DNA from: Sorghum bicolor
Taxonomy: Eukaryota; Streptophyta; Magnoliopsida; Poales; Poaceae
Reading direction: 5' to 3'
Length of the DNA: 64,000 nucleotides
Assembly: GCF_000003195.3 (NCBI RefSeq)
Contig: NC_012873.2
Coordinates: 9,261,894-9,325,893, forward strand
Below the pieces are notes generated by a model that searched no databases, was not told where the DNA came from, and saw nothing but the letters and a program-made list of their open reading frames with translations. The position numbers were made by a program, and so were the translations under genes. This document shows positions 11,307 through 23,590 of this stretch, piece after piece. The number at the start of each line of letters is the position of its first letter. The first letter of the stretch is position 1.

Positions 11307-14300
11307 ATAGGCACAGGAGGTGAGAAATATTTATGTTTGTTTGTCCTATCCGCTAGTGGAAATTTGTATTTCCTAATACGACCGAATCTTGCGTGCGAGC
11401 TAATCGTGCCTATTTTAATCATTGTGCAAGTCTTAAAAGTTTGCATAAGAGTTTTGATAGAGAGCCAAACATAGACAAAATTGTACCGCTAAGTCTAGAT
11501 ATATGAGTTAATGCAGGTAAATAAACAAAACCTCATAGTTTTAAATTTTTTTACAAACTGTAAATTATTCTGCCTTTTTTACATACATTGTTTTAACATG
11601 TATCTGACAAAAAACTTATCTAAACAAAAGAGAATGTTTTGCATTTTTGGATGGAGAGAGTACCTGTCATGGGTGCTAACACCGGATATATGCATTAGTC
11701 GATGTAGAAGTTGGGATATTAATACTTTTTTTAAAAAAAAGTCGTGGGTGTTAACACAAGTCACGAGGCAATGATTTCAAAAAAAAAAAAGCATTAAGCA
11801 TATCGGTTGGTCAAAGAACAGTTTCAAAATAAAGGAAAAAAGGGTCGTCAGAAACTGACATTGGCTGGTTACGTCATGGCCTTTGCATCAGCTGGGGAAT
11901 AAGAATCCATGTCAGCATCCGTTGACATGAATACCCGATGGACACGACAAGCATCACCGATCACACGTGGCGAATTATTCCTGCGACGACCACCCCAGCC
12001 GCACGATCGGATGCCGTGCCGACCAACACAGCAGAGAACGTCTGCTCGGTGACCGCATCTTGCCCGTCCGATAGCGATCCGACGGCTGCAGCTGTCCCTC
12101 GCCACTGTCGCCGTCGTCTCAGGCCGCAGTAAAGCGAGGTCAAAGATATTCGGTTTCCATTATTCCCACACTACAGCAGCGAAAGTTCCCAAAAAATTTC
12201 GTTAAAACTTTTAGATTTCTCATTATAACAAATCTTGCGGTACATACATGAAGTATTAAATATAGATAAAAAAATTAATTATATAGTTTAAATATAATTT
12301 ATGAGACGAATCTTTTAAACCTAGTTAGTCCATAATTGAACAATATTTGCCAACTGAACAAGGCCTCGCCCAAGCCTAGTTTAGTTTCACGCTCAAAAAA
12401 TTTTCACCCATCACATGAAATCTTTAAATACATATATGAAACATTAAGTGTAGACAAAAACAAAAACTACTGAATCTTTAAATACATATATGAAATATTA
12501 AATATAGACGAAAATTAAACCCCCCGTAGCTACTATAAATACATATATGTTTGCTTGTAAATCGCGAGACAATTTTTTTAAATCTAATTAATTTATAACT
12601 AAACATTAATTATCAAATAAAACAAAAATATTATAGTAGCTACATCCAAAAACTTTTCAAAATTAAACCCCCCGTCGCGCGGTCAGCGGTCGCCCGTGCG
12701 ATCCATCGATATGATGGGAAGGGATTGCGGCTCGACCGCCTGCATCGTCGTCAATCTCGTCTAGTCTGTCATGCACGAAGAGTTGAAGACAGCACCATGG
12801 CGCCACTCAGGGAAACGCACTACATTTCCATGGCAACTTCCAGAGCCGCACACACTCACACATATACTGGGTGCGGCTTATACCTGCAGCCTTCTTTCTT
12901 TGTTTGCTTTTGAACTTCACGAATGACTACTAAAAAATTGATTTTTGACCATCCTTTTTACTTTCAGAGATAGGCCAAAAGTTGTACTACCATCGAAAAT
13001 AGCCAATGATTTTGAGAAGCCTCATTAAAAATCTATTCGGAGAAGAAGGTCATCTCTAAAAATACTTTAATTTATGGAGACACAGTGTTTATGAGATCCA
13101 ACTCTATAATAGGATGGGTTAGGAAAAAAAGTTGAATAATTGTAGAAAGCATAACTATTTCTCAGGCGCCTCTCGCCTCTTTTTCTTTCACCACCAACGC
13201 TCACTTTTGCTTTTCTCTCAATCACACCGCTACTATCATATCTATCTCTATAGAGCAGCGTGTGTCACCACCCATCATAGCATCGGCGACTAGATGTATT
13301 TCCTACATCCTCACCGCCCCCAACCGACCAGCACCCGGATCTGCAAAAGCCGTGAGTCGGTCAGATCTACCTGCCATCTAGGTGATGGCGAACTCTCGAC
13401 TGTGTGCTGGTAGCTAGTATATCTCATGCGCTGTCATCCGCCCACCCATCCCCTTCCTTAACTCCTCTACAAGCGATGTGGATCCTTGCTGAGATTTTTT
13501 CAGCTGCATCGTTTTGATCCATGTCGTCAAAGCGCGACTGGTGGCTGGTGTATCTCTCCAATACATGTTAATCGATGTGGATATGAGCTCGCTGAACGCC
13601 CTTAGATCCATGAAGTAGGACCCATCCGGTGAGATTTGGGTCCTTCCCTCCCGGTCCTTTGTGTTTGAATCTTTTGGCAGGGAGGGAGTAACCAGTTTCT
13701 AAAATCCTAAAACCTTTGCAGCCTAGGGCTGCGATAGAGAGCGCCTCTCGCGCATGTAACCAAATGATGTATGTTACCTCCTTATTATCAATCAAGCCAG
13801 GTAACAGATCTTTCAAAAAAAAAATCTTTTGGTTTCAACTGCGCACTAGAATCCTTGGTTGTAATAGCTAGTGTACGTGTCTTGTGTATAGATACTTGTA
13901 CTATTCAATATAAATCCATATATACACTTGCCCTCATCATAAATAGAGTCCATTGGTCTCTATAGCGCGGTCTCCAAATCTTATCTTGACTATCCTCAAG
14001 AGTTATATGCCCTCTGGTTACAGTTTTATGGGAGGAACAGTCCAGCGGGGGCGCTCCATCCCCCTTTCCACACCAGACCTCAAAAGAAGAGCGTCCTCCT
14101 AGGATGGTGCTGCCATTCTAAAAGTACCTATAAAAACTGAAGTAAATTGTTATGAAATACATTTAGGGTGATTCTATTAACATAAACCTTACAGTGTTAA
14201 ACCTATATATATGAGTTGTTACATGCTGATAGTAAAAGGCTGAAAAAGTTTTAATTTAGGACAAACCTAGCTAGGTGGATTGATACTGTGATCAAAGTAA

Positions 14301-15009
14301 GTGTAATTTTGTGACATGCGCATTAATTGATGTAACTTGATTTATTCTCTATGTCTACTAGTACTAGTTAAATGCACACGCACATACCAACATTATTCTA
14401 TGAGCCACCGAGATAGATATTACACCCACACCCTTATAAACAAGTTCGAGATTTATATATATTGAGGATCAGTCAAAGTTAGGATTTATTTAGATTATAT
14501 TTTAGAAAAAAGTGAATAAGTTGTATGCAACGCAAATTAAAGGGTTACTACTTTAAATTATCATTTATAGTGGCTAACATGAGTGATTTAGAATTCAAAT
14601 TCAGAGTTGTTATAATTGCATAGGGGCTATTTTTTAGAAAATGAAGAAATAGATCTAATATATAATGGCTATCATTATTGGAAGCTAACAACAAATATTT
14701 CTGATTTTTGCACGGCTATTCGTAATGTAGTCATTGCTGAAACATTTCCTAGGAAAATAACTTTTGAATCGTTCAGTCTATATGTAGTCCCCTTCAAATC
14801 AAATTCAAACTTCAAAAGGACAACGTTCCGCAGAGACTTTAAAACAAAGCAAATAAGAGGACGATCGGTGTTCACTATTCATTATTTTATTTTATATATA
14901 GAAAGGGAAAGAAAAAGTGCTAAATTCTCATGGAATACAATTGACCACTGCAAGCTAGTCTAGTCTACTACTACAACAGTATAAGAAAACCCGACCCGTT
15001 AGTGAGCCC
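11307..15009. other. Intergenic region with MITE remnants
   Basis: No credible gene on either strand. At about 12170-12680 there are at least two nested copies of a grass MITE interior (ACATATATGAA(G/A)TATTAAATATAGAC, GAGACGAATCTTTT, CTGAACAAGGCC), the type with GGCCTTGTTTAGTT ends. A weak CACTA-like stretch lies near 12925-13060. 11860-12140 is moderately GC-rich but has no consistent frame. Confidence 0.5.
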
Positions 15010-15018
15010 ATATATATC
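15010..15018 (+). promoter_or_regulatory. TATA box of the bHLH gene
   Basis: ATATATATC about 115 bp upstream of the bHLH start codon, at the start of a GC-richer leader. Position and composition fit a core promoter; the transcription start was not determined. Confidence 0.5.
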
Positions 15019-15129
15019 ATCGAGCGCGCACGAGGAACACAACAAACAAAGCCGGCGAGCTAGACAGGACGCGCCGCCGCCGCTACAAGAGAAGCACGCT
15101 GACTGATCGGCATTAACCGGCCGGCTGCC

Positions 15130-16323
15130 ATGGAGATGCCGCCGCCGCCACCACCTCCTCCTTTTGGTGGCCAGGCCGCCGGTAGAGGAGGCAACAAGCC
15201 TGACAGGAAGACGGTGGAGCGCAACCGCCGGAATCAGATGAACGCCCTCTATTCCCGCCTCGACTCGCTCGTCCGCGCCGGCAGCTCGCCGTCGTCGTCT
15301 GCAGCCGCAGTTAGTGCTCATTCATCACCCACCAATTAATAATTTATTATACATGATTGGAATTCATGAAATAAATTGAGAAATGAGATCTCATGACGGT
15401 ATATGATCATCAGGCGGTGCAGCGTGGGCCACCGGCGATGACTCGGCCGGACAGGCTGGAGGAAGCGGCGGCGTACATCAGGCAGACGACGGAGAGAGTG
15501 GAGAGGCTCAAGGAGAGGAAGCGGGAGCTGCTGACGTCCGCGAGGGCTTCGTCGTCCCAGGGCTCCGGCTCCGGCTCTGGGGCTGCGGCGGAGGTGGAGG
15601 TGCAGCACCTGGGGTCGGGCCTGCACGCCATCCTCGTCACCGGCGCGCCGCCGAGCGAGGGGGCGTCGTTCCACCGCGCGGTGCGCGCCGTGGAGGAGGC
15701 CGGCGGCGAGGTTCAGAACGCGCACTTCTCTGTTGTCGGCGCTAGGGCCATCTACACCATCCACACGCTGGTAAGTCCTCATCTCGTCGTCGTCGTCGTC
15801 AATTAAATTTGTACGCATATGCATGCAGATATAACTCATTGGATCGAAACGCTATGTTTTTTTTTCAATTTCATTTTTGAAACACTATGTTTGGCACGGC
15901 TCTATTCACCAGTGAAGCTTTTGGGGCTTTAGCTCTATGAACAGCTCTATCGGTAGAGCTGAAGCCATTTTGGTAAACCATTTGGCAAAACAACGGTTTC
16001 TTTAAAATGTACTCTCACAGTACGCCACGTAGAATGAGGTGAAGCCATTATTTTTTTGGCTCCTTCACACCCCCAAAGCTCTGTGAGAGCATGTTTTTAG
16101 GGACTTCATTGGTGAAGTCATTCTATTTTACCCCGTTTGACACAAAACGGCTCCAGAAGCCGCTGGGGAAGCCGTGCCAAATAGAGCCTAAATGATTTTT
16201 TGTTTCATAATGGATCCTCTTATCTATGATATATATGGATCATATCATGCATTGCAGGTCGCAGAGGGTGGCATTGAGAGGGTGGTACAGAGATTAAAGG
16301 CAGCACTGCGTGGAGACGCATGA
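15130..16323 (+). CDS. bHLH transcription factor (bHLH168/162-like), three exons
   Basis: Exons 15130-15309, 15414-15770 and 16258-16323 with GT-AG introns give a 200-residue protein. A proline-rich start is followed by the basic region and helix 1 (PDRKTVERNRRNQMNALYSR, about residues 24-43). The loop is split by intron 1, and helix 2 follows (RPDRLEEAAAYIRQTTERVE). The basic region keeps the E-R-x-R-R core but lacks the usual His of the H-E-R triad. The C-terminal part (FHRAVRAVEEAGGEVQNAHF...ERVVQRLKAAL) resembles the ACT-like fold of plant bHLH proteins. It is expected to be a nuclear DNA-binding dimer. The start is the first ATG downstream of the TATA box. Intron 2 carries a MITE. The family call is by motif; the exact subgroup is less certain. 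Confidence 0.88.
15885..16189. mobile_element. MITE inside intron 2 of the bHLH gene
   Basis: About 305 bp bounded by inverted repeats: CTATGTTTGGCACGGCTCT at the left and AGCCGTGCCAAATAGAGCC at the right. The interior holds paired GAAGCC/GGCTTC-type motifs and no ORF. Target duplication is not clear; an hAT-type origin is possible. Confidence 0.75.
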
Positions 16324-16788
16324 TCTTATGCGACCAAAAAATAACAAACTTGGGCTAATAATGAATGCTTGGTAAACTGTCAACTATCTAGAGCATTTCC
16401 TACTAACTTTGTGTGAATGGATGCAAAGCTGGGAAACTGCTTCAGTGGTGGCGCGTTGGCTAACTGCCAGTCAACGCATGCTGTCTAGCTTGGAGCTATA
16501 TACCTGCTCTCTGCTTCTGGGTTCTTGAGGCAGATAGAATAATAATATTAATTGCTACTCCAAATGCCTTTTGATCCTTGACTTTGACAAGGTAAATTTT
16601 TTTTCTTATGGATTACTGCCTCCAATCAGCTTACGGTCACGCTGGAGAGAGTAAACGTGAAACACGTGAGGCAGTGAAAATTCTGCAACATTCACAGAGA
16701 TCTTTAAATATTTATTTGTGTATATGTAATGCAATAATGGTGAATGATTATCAGATCATAGTACGTACCTATATGTCAATGTACGGTT
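16324..16788. other. 3' flank of the bHLH gene
   Basis: Holds the 3'UTR and ordinary AT-rich flank. No further gene or repeat is recognised. Confidence 0.5.
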
Positions 16789-17161
16789 CACTACAGGAGA
16801 CGAGTTTTCTCCCGTCGGCCCAGCTCACTCCCCTCGGCTATGTTCAAATATTTCCTGACAGAAATGTTCAATATTTCCTGACGGATCTACAACCGACAGG
16901 GAAAATTTAAACCAACCCTGACGTTTCAGTGCCTGACAGGAAATATTTCCTGACAAACTGTCCAAAAACCGTCACGCAGGATCTTCCCTCACAGTTCTGG
17001 CCCCTGACGATTATCCGTCAGGGAAAATTCACCTTTCCTGGCAGTCCATCCCTCACGGAACATCCCTGACGGTTCCTGTCACGGAAATTCACCACTGACG
17101 GTTTCTGCTATTTTCCCTGACGGTTCTGGCCGTCACGGAAAAACTTGTCTGGGGTATAGTA
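16789..17161. mobile_element. Non-autonomous CACTA element, about 370 bp
   Basis: The left end CACTACAGGAGACGAGTTTTC pairs with the right end GAAAAACTTGTCTGGGGTATAGT as imperfect terminal inverted repeats. Between them lie about fifteen CTGACGG/CCGTCA motifs in both orientations, the dense subterminal repeats of CACTA transposons. There is no transposase ORF. The 3-bp target duplication is not readable because the right end has mutated from TAGTG. Confidence 0.85.
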
Positions 17162-18670
17162 CAAAAAACACCGTACCTTTATGCCAGTGTGTAACACTTC
17201 ATAGATTTTGATGATGAAAATGCATGTTTGCTGTGACGATTCCCAGAGAACAACTGATACAGGTGTGGTGAAACCAAACTAAATAACTAATTTGTTGGAA
17301 ACTGATCGAGCAGAAGCAACACAAGATTGTTAGGCCCACGGAAATAAGTTGACCACGTGGTATAGTTGTCCTTTGATTTAACCAAGTCTCTTCCTGTGAT
17401 ATTTGAACTACCTGCAATATTTTGTTCACCTTGATAACTCTACTTGATGGGCGTGCAAACCATACACTACCACCAAATAGCGTCCAATATTTTCCTTCAT
17501 GAGCGAAATTGAAACTCCAAAGGAATATATCAATACCTTGGGGTTGTAGGAACCTCCATAAAAATCCATTTTCTTATAGTGCTAACCCAAACCTCCAGAT
17601 ATTTTCACATTTTTATTAGTGCTTGCCCAAACTGCCAAGATAATCTAATATTTCCTTGAGTACTGTTATTACAAACCGCCAAAGTAATTCTATATTTTCT
17701 TGAATATTATTACAAATGACCGCCAAGAAAGTGCTAGTTTCCTTGGATGCGAATGAATCCTCAAGTAATTTGTTGTAGCCGCCAAGAAAAAAAAATCATT
17801 TTTATAGTTATTCCTCTTAACCACCATTATAATCGTCTTTTGTAGGTTTGTTAGTTAGACATTATATTTTATAAGCACAAATGCTCCATTAACATGTTTG
17901 CGGAATGAAATATGTTTTTTTTCTCGGTACATTAATGCAACAAAAGAAACAGTTTGATTTGTTATGCATTAGACAATGCGTATTAGCACTTAGCTTGAGA
18001 TGTCTACACTAGTGGAAACACGAATTTCCCATCGATGAAAAAAGCGATAGGAAAATTACCAAATAGATAGAAAAAATATTTTCCTGAGGGCATACCATCA
18101 GAAAAATACCGATGAAGACAAAGTTATATATCAAGGTTGTAGAGTTTGATGAGATCTACGACTTTGTATTTGATGGCCTTTTCATTTGAAATTATGTAGA
18201 GTCAAAAAGTTACATTCTAACTTCTCACAGTTTCGAAATTCAATTTTTTTTATTCTTTTTTCGAACGACCTCCCCCCTCTCTCATGTGTATGTGTGTCCT
18301 TGGCGGTAGGTAGAAATACTGTAGGGTCATCAACCTTCAAGAAAATATATAGCCTTAGTTGTTGTCACATTTCCTGGATGCCATAAAAAACATGAGTTCT
18401 TCTTTGTTTCCTTGGTAAACTCCTAAGAAAATCATTTGTGGGTAACTGAATTTTTCTTGCTCTCTAATGTTAGAGGTCCTTTCTTAAGGGTTGCTCGACA
18501 TAAATAATTTTCTTGATAATTTTCATGGTTTTCTTTTAGGATTTTTGGCCCTCAAGAATATTCCATTTTAAATAGTGATAACTTGTGTACAAAGAGAACT
18601 CCAAAGTGTCATGTCATTAGCTACTAAATTTAAATTCTAGTGCTTTGTTATTTTCTTTTGTCTATATCGA
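17162..18670. other. Intergenic, with a possible CACTA end at 18007
   Basis: No gene was found. CACTAGTGGAAACACGAATTTCCC at 18007 looks like a CACTA terminus, with CCATCGATGAAAAAAGCGATAGGAAAA-type repeats just inside it, but no partner end was found. 17540-17760 has a loose repeat of 'ccgccaaga/aatattttc' phrases, probably a decayed element. Confidence 0.4.
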
Positions 18671-19152
18671 GGCCTTGTTTAGTTCCTGAACTATTTTGCA
18701 AAATTGCAAAATCCCAAAGAGAATGTTCAGCACACCAAAATACTGACAACAAGTATTTTGCTTTTGCTGTTTACTTGCCAAAATATTTTGCAAAACTGCA
18801 TGTCATGCACCTACATTAAATGGTTGCCATGCAACCCCATGCACATGCAGGTAGCCGTTAATGCTGCTATTCCTGTGGTTGGGCACCATTCAAAACATGC
18901 ACAGATTCAAGTATATTTTAAATAACAGGCACTGTTCATGCACACTTTATTAAAAAAAAACTGTAATCAACCTATTACAACATTTATTTCCTATTACAAC
19001 CACATAATGGGCTCAACCATGTTACAATAAACATCACAGCTCATATATGTCCTCAAACATTCACAGAAAATCACATGAAATCAAAATTGTCGTAAAAATT
19101 CTTACAAACCGCAGGAATCAAATAAACAAACCTGTGAAGAATCACAACACTT

Positions 19153-20422
19153 TTACGAATCAGTTGCCATAGCATAAGCAAGCGAGTCACGAAATGCAGC
19201 CATCGGGTTTGGACCATCTTCGACAACCTCAGGAGGTGGCTGATTCTCATACGCTTGTCGCGACATATAGTTCTCATTATTGTCACACCTATGGAAGTGC
19301 TTATCTGGTATGCCACTGCTTCTCATAAAATTATGCAGGGCCATACATGCAACAATGATTTTGGATTGCTTGTGAGGTGCGTATGGAGGGATCTTTTGCA
19401 ACATGCGCCACTTCATTTTCAAAACTCCAAATGCCCACTCAATAACATTTCTAAGGCTAGAGTGCGCATAATTGAAGATTTCCTCTTTACCTTGTGGCTC
19501 CGGACCGTCATGGAACTCCTGCAGATGGTACTTGTTGCCTTTGTAAGGAGCTAGGTACCCCTGTTTGTTCGCATAGCCCGAGTCCACGAGATAGTATTTC
19601 CCTGCATCGGCAAACAAGAAGTTAGCCACAGTGTCATCAACTATTACAATCAGTTATGTGTACCAATTAGTCAGTACCTTTAGGTGGATGTGGGAACACA
19701 GTGCTATATGTTGTTGTCGAGTCATTGAACACTCTCATGTCATGAACAAATCCAGGCCAACCAGCATTCACAAAGGTGAATCTCATGTCGAAGTCACAAC
19801 AAACCATGACATTTTGTGTAGTGATTCCCTTGCGGCACAAGTGCTGAACAAACATGTCATTTGGCACTACACATTGGACATGAGTCCCATCTATAGCCCT
19901 TATGCAGTCCTTGAAGTGTGAATAAAACCTAGGATTTCTAAGCCCTGGATGCAGTGTTCTAAACTCAGGGTCAACTGGCTTAATGATGTCTGCTGCTAGC
20001 TGCACAAGACTATTCAAGACTCTGTTGAACATTTTTGAGACAGTCCCCAAGGACTTCTCAAATCTGTCCTCAGCTTGCCTAACAGACTGTGGTGCCCCAA
20101 CCATCCATAAGAACATCCCTAGAGCCTCAAAAGAAGTCGACTTGGTTGTCGATTTCAGACCGTACTTATCACATAAAAGCTCATGCAAGGTAAAGAATAT
20201 TGTAGGGGTCATTCTAAACATATTGTAACATGACTTCTCACTGGCCGTCTTAGCATGAACCCATTCAATGCCACTCATTTTAGGAACTCTATACTCAGCT
20301 CTACACAGGTACTTGTCAATATGCATTGCATATTGGTACATACCAAAGATGAACTCATCCTTCTCAGCATCTTCCATCATCTCATCCAGCAACTCATCTT
20401 CTTCCTTCTCCAACTGCTGCAG
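19153..20422 (-). pseudogene. Harbinger DDE transposase (HARBI1-like), main part
   Basis: Minus-strand exons 20422-19678 and 19601-19153 with a 76-bp GT-AG intron. The protein has an N-terminal acidic coiled stretch (EKEEDELLDEMMED), a helix-turn-helix-like middle (FEALGMFLWMVGAPQSVRQA) and a complete-looking DDE_Tnp_4 core. The catalytic signatures are AIDGTHV (D), GWPGFVHDMRVF (D) and VIEWAFGVLKMKW (E). The core frame has no stops to 19153. At its 5' side the frame is cut at 20422 by the LTR retrotransposon, and the next codons resume at 32657. It probably once catalysed excision and integration of this element; now it cannot be expressed normally. Confidence 0.88.
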
Positions 20423-22021
20423 TGTAACACCCAAAAATTTTATTTATTTCAAATAGATGAATTAAATTTAAATGAATTTATTTTGTGAGCATTTTCAATA
20501 TAGGAAAATAAATAAATTTGGAGAAATTAAAATTTAATATGAGCTTAGAGAAACATTTATGTTGCATTCATGCTGGAGCATTTCTTTTGTGATGATTGTT
20601 TTTAAGACCAAAATATCTTGCTCAAGAAAATATTTGAAGAAAAGAAATTCATTCGGAAATTGTGTATATAAAAAAAAAATCCTTTCCCTCTCTCCCCCTT
20701 CCTCTTTTCGGCTTGGAGGCCCAGCAACCCCCCGCGCGCGCCCCATCTCCTTCCTGGGCCGCGGCCCAGCCGCCTCCCCCTCCCCCTTCCCCTCTCTCTT
20801 CTCCCCCTTCCCCTCTCTCTCCCCGCTGACAGGCTGGGCCCGCCTGTCAGCTTCATCTTCCCCCAACCGCCGCCCCGCTCTTTTCTCTCTCTCGGTTGGA
20901 AAACCACCAAGCCGCGCCGCGCTCCCCCACGTTCCCTCCCCCGCGCCTCGGCTTCAGTTGGAGAACCCCCCCCCCTTGCGCCCGAGCCTTCTTTCTTCCC
21001 ATTCCCCCTCCTCGCCTCCGTTTTCCTCTCTCTTTCGCGCAAGAAAACTGTCGCCGAAGAAGCTAACGCCGCCGCGCGTCGTTCCTCCATTTGGAGCCCT
21101 CTTCGCCGCGTTTCGTCGCTTTGGTGAGCCTCCTCTTCCCTCCCGCTCTCTCCCCATCCAATTCCCGAGCGAATTGGGGCTTTCTAGCGCCCCGGCCATG
21201 CTTGCCGGAGTAGCTCGTCGCGGCCGGCCATGGCGCGGGCCTCTCGAGCGTTCTCTGGCCGCGTCGTAGCCGGGGATGAATTCCCCTTGCCCTCCTCTCT
21301 CTCCCGGTGGGTTCGTTTTGGAAAACCGCGCGCCATAGCCCCCCCTTGAAGTGCGCCGGCGACCTTGCTCGCCGCGGCCATGGAGCGCCGCCGCCGTCCC
21401 CTTTCTCTCCGGCGGCCGGCCCCTCTCCTCTCCCTCTCTTTTCCCAGGATCTAATCCTGGCCGTCCATCTCTAATCGGACGGCCAGAGACGCCCGATACC
21501 CCTTCGGGGGAAAATTTGCTTAAAGAGCCCCTCCCAGACTTCCAAATTCGGCCGCAGTCCTTAGCGCCTTCGAGCGAAATACGTTTTGTCTTTTAGAAAG
21601 CGTAAATCCCGTCGGTTAGGTCAAATTACGTTTTCAGAAAACTACAGAATTGCCACTGAACTTGTTTTGGCCATAGAATATTTGTTATAGCTCCGATTTG
21701 ACCCGTTCAAATTGCGTTAGATTCGTAGTTAAATTCTCTACATGATAGTACTGCTGTTTCTGTAGTTTGCCACTTTTTATTTTCAGGGTTAGGTTTAATT
21801 AATTAATTGCCTATAGGAAATCGCCGAAAAAGTCGTAACTTGGTCGTTTAGCTCCGATTTTCGTGATCTTCGTATCTATGTGGTCGTAGCGAATCGTAGG
21901 TTCTGTTTTTAATTATTTTATTTCATTTTTGATCTGTTGGTGTACTGTTCTAATTAAATGATTGTTTGCTTGTATGAATGAACCTGGATGCGTGCTGTTG
22001 TGTGGTACCGATCGAGCGCAG

Positions 22022-22096
22022 ACGGTGACGTGTCCGCGGGTGATCCATTTTACTACGAGGAGCAGCAGGACCAGCAGCAGTTCCCCTTCACTGAAG
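22022..22096 (+). other. Candidate LTR-embedded exon A (intact element)
   Basis: A 75-bp segment after GCGCAG and before GCAAGTATAAC. In the phase shared with the solo LTR it reads DGDVSAGDPFYYEEQQ followed by DQQQFPFTEG. The same segment is in the 3' LTR at 31277-31351. Exon-like borders match the diverged copy at 9959-10030, with an in-frame one-codon length difference. Coding status is inferred. Confidence 0.45.
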
Positions 22097-23121
22097 GCAA
22101 GTATAACATGGGTTTCCCTTGTACACCTATTCACTTAATTAATTACGCATCTGCATGTGTCTAATTTGGTAACCCTAAGGACATCCTAGCTACCTGACTA
22201 TATATTTATGACACCTATGGGTAGAATGCATGTGGGTAGCTTTGCTAGTGCTTTAATTAATTGAGAATTTATTATCACTCTGACTTTAATGAATATGATG
22301 ATAAATGTTGGGAAAAAGGGCTATGGTGCAATTGACTTCGGTCGGGTTGACCTAGACCCTCCGTAAGGACTTCTCTGTAAGCGACAATCCGGGACTTACA
22401 GTGCAACCGTGATGGTTATATGGCTCTAACTTTAGCTCAGTAATAGGATCTCATCTAGCTGGTTAGAGGTTACCCGAAAGGGCACAAGAGGGGCTTGCCA
22501 CTTTGGGTATAGAACTGCTTCTGTTCCTATGTGTATAGCCGTGATGGAAATGTGCCATAGGAAAGGGGGTTCTCTATATCTGCCTGCCGAGGAAACCTCG
22601 CGGCCCTAACTGGTTAGGCGTGGCCTATGGAAGGCTTCATAGTGTTCCCTGCCCGCTCACCTTGGTAGTGTTAGTGGGTCTTGCAAACCCCGGGCATATG
22701 GGTAACACGACTTACGGGAAAAGTGCACACCTCTGCGCAGAGTTTGATCAAACTGGTATACTAGCCGTGCTCTCGGACATGAGCGGCTTTGGACCCTTAC
22801 GGAATAGTTGGGTGTGGATGGTTATGGGGAATAACTAATGAAAATCTGACGCATTGATCGTGATGATTAATGTGGTTTAACCGTGATGGTGATAGTGTTA
22901 GCCGTGAAGGTTAACGGTGTTATTATCATGTACTCATTTGGGCTAATTGGGAGCTTAAGCATAATTGATGATTAAATAGGATTAAAACATTGACCAATTA
23001 AAATGCTAACTGCAGTAGCCAGTGTCTGACCTTTTTGAGCCGCATAAAATCCTATGTTATGCTTGCGGAGTACGAGATGTACTCACGCTTGTCTTTATCT
23101 TTCTTTTTGGACAAAATCCCG

Positions 23122-23171
23122 GATGGGTAGCAGATGACAGCTTCTACGAGGAATTTCCTGAGGACTTCTAG
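23122..23171 (+). other. Candidate LTR-embedded exon B (intact element)
   Basis: Joined in phase to exon A it gives GWVADDSFYEEFPEDF and TAG at 23169-23171. The AG seen in the solo copy is CCGG here, but GGGTAG nine bases further in would be an in-phase substitute acceptor. The acidic, aromatic end resembles that of the solo LTR (EDDWNEDYRYEY). Confidence 0.4.
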
Positions 23172-23399
23172 GTTGGCGATCCCCCAGTCGGTCGTCCCTG
23201 TGTTGGAGTTATCTTTCATAGCTAGTATGAGTTTATTTTCCGTTTGTCGCAGACTTTGATATATTTGTGTTGTAATAACGTTTTGTAAGACACTTGTTAT
23301 GATACATTTGTAATTTGTCGACTTGTGTGCGCGACTATTCCTGGGGCGCACATGAGATTATTGTACTCAAATTTATCCTTAAATTTGGGTGTGACAAAT

Positions 23400-23411
23400 T
23401 GGTATCAAAGC
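23400..23411 (+). other. Primer-binding site (initiator tRNA-Met)
   Basis: TGGTATCAAAGC begins three bases after the 5' LTR end. It complements the tRNA-iMet 3' terminus with one usual variant position. Confidence 0.9.
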
Positions 23412-23590
23412 AAGGCTGACTGTAGGACGCAAACCTAGGTAGAAACAGTCGATTTTAGGGTTCTTATTTTCGCTTTATTTATTTCACTGCTCACTTTACT
23501 TTCTTGTTATTTTATTAAAAGTTTATATTCTTACTCACTGTTCTATTTATGTAAACATATTGATTCTAATTCTTAAAACAAAATTTATAG

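Larger units (their letters stand above)
20423..23396 (+). repeat. 5' LTR (2974 bp)
   Basis: TGTAACACCC...GGGTGTGACA. The LTR has an AT-rich first 250 bp, a very GC/CT-rich block (20680-21560) that probably contains the promoter and transcript leader, then AT-rich sequence to the end. ORFs across the GC block on both strands are composition artefacts. Two exon-like segments lie at 22022-22096 and about 23122-23171. Confidence 0.95.

Noticed and set aside
15336..15839. 167-codon minus-strand frame over the bHLH exon 2
   Set aside because: Shadow of the bHLH coding exon; no start context or domain.
20559..21269. Open frames of 160-236 codons on both strands in the GC block of the LTR
   Set aside because: Composition-driven (Pro/Ser or Arg/Gly/Glu-rich), repeated with indels in the other LTR, no family resemblance.
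22425..22480. TTTAGCTCAGTAATAGGATC resembles a tRNA A box
   Set aside because: No fitting B box (GGTTCGANNCC) or cloverleaf; it is part of conserved LTR sequence.
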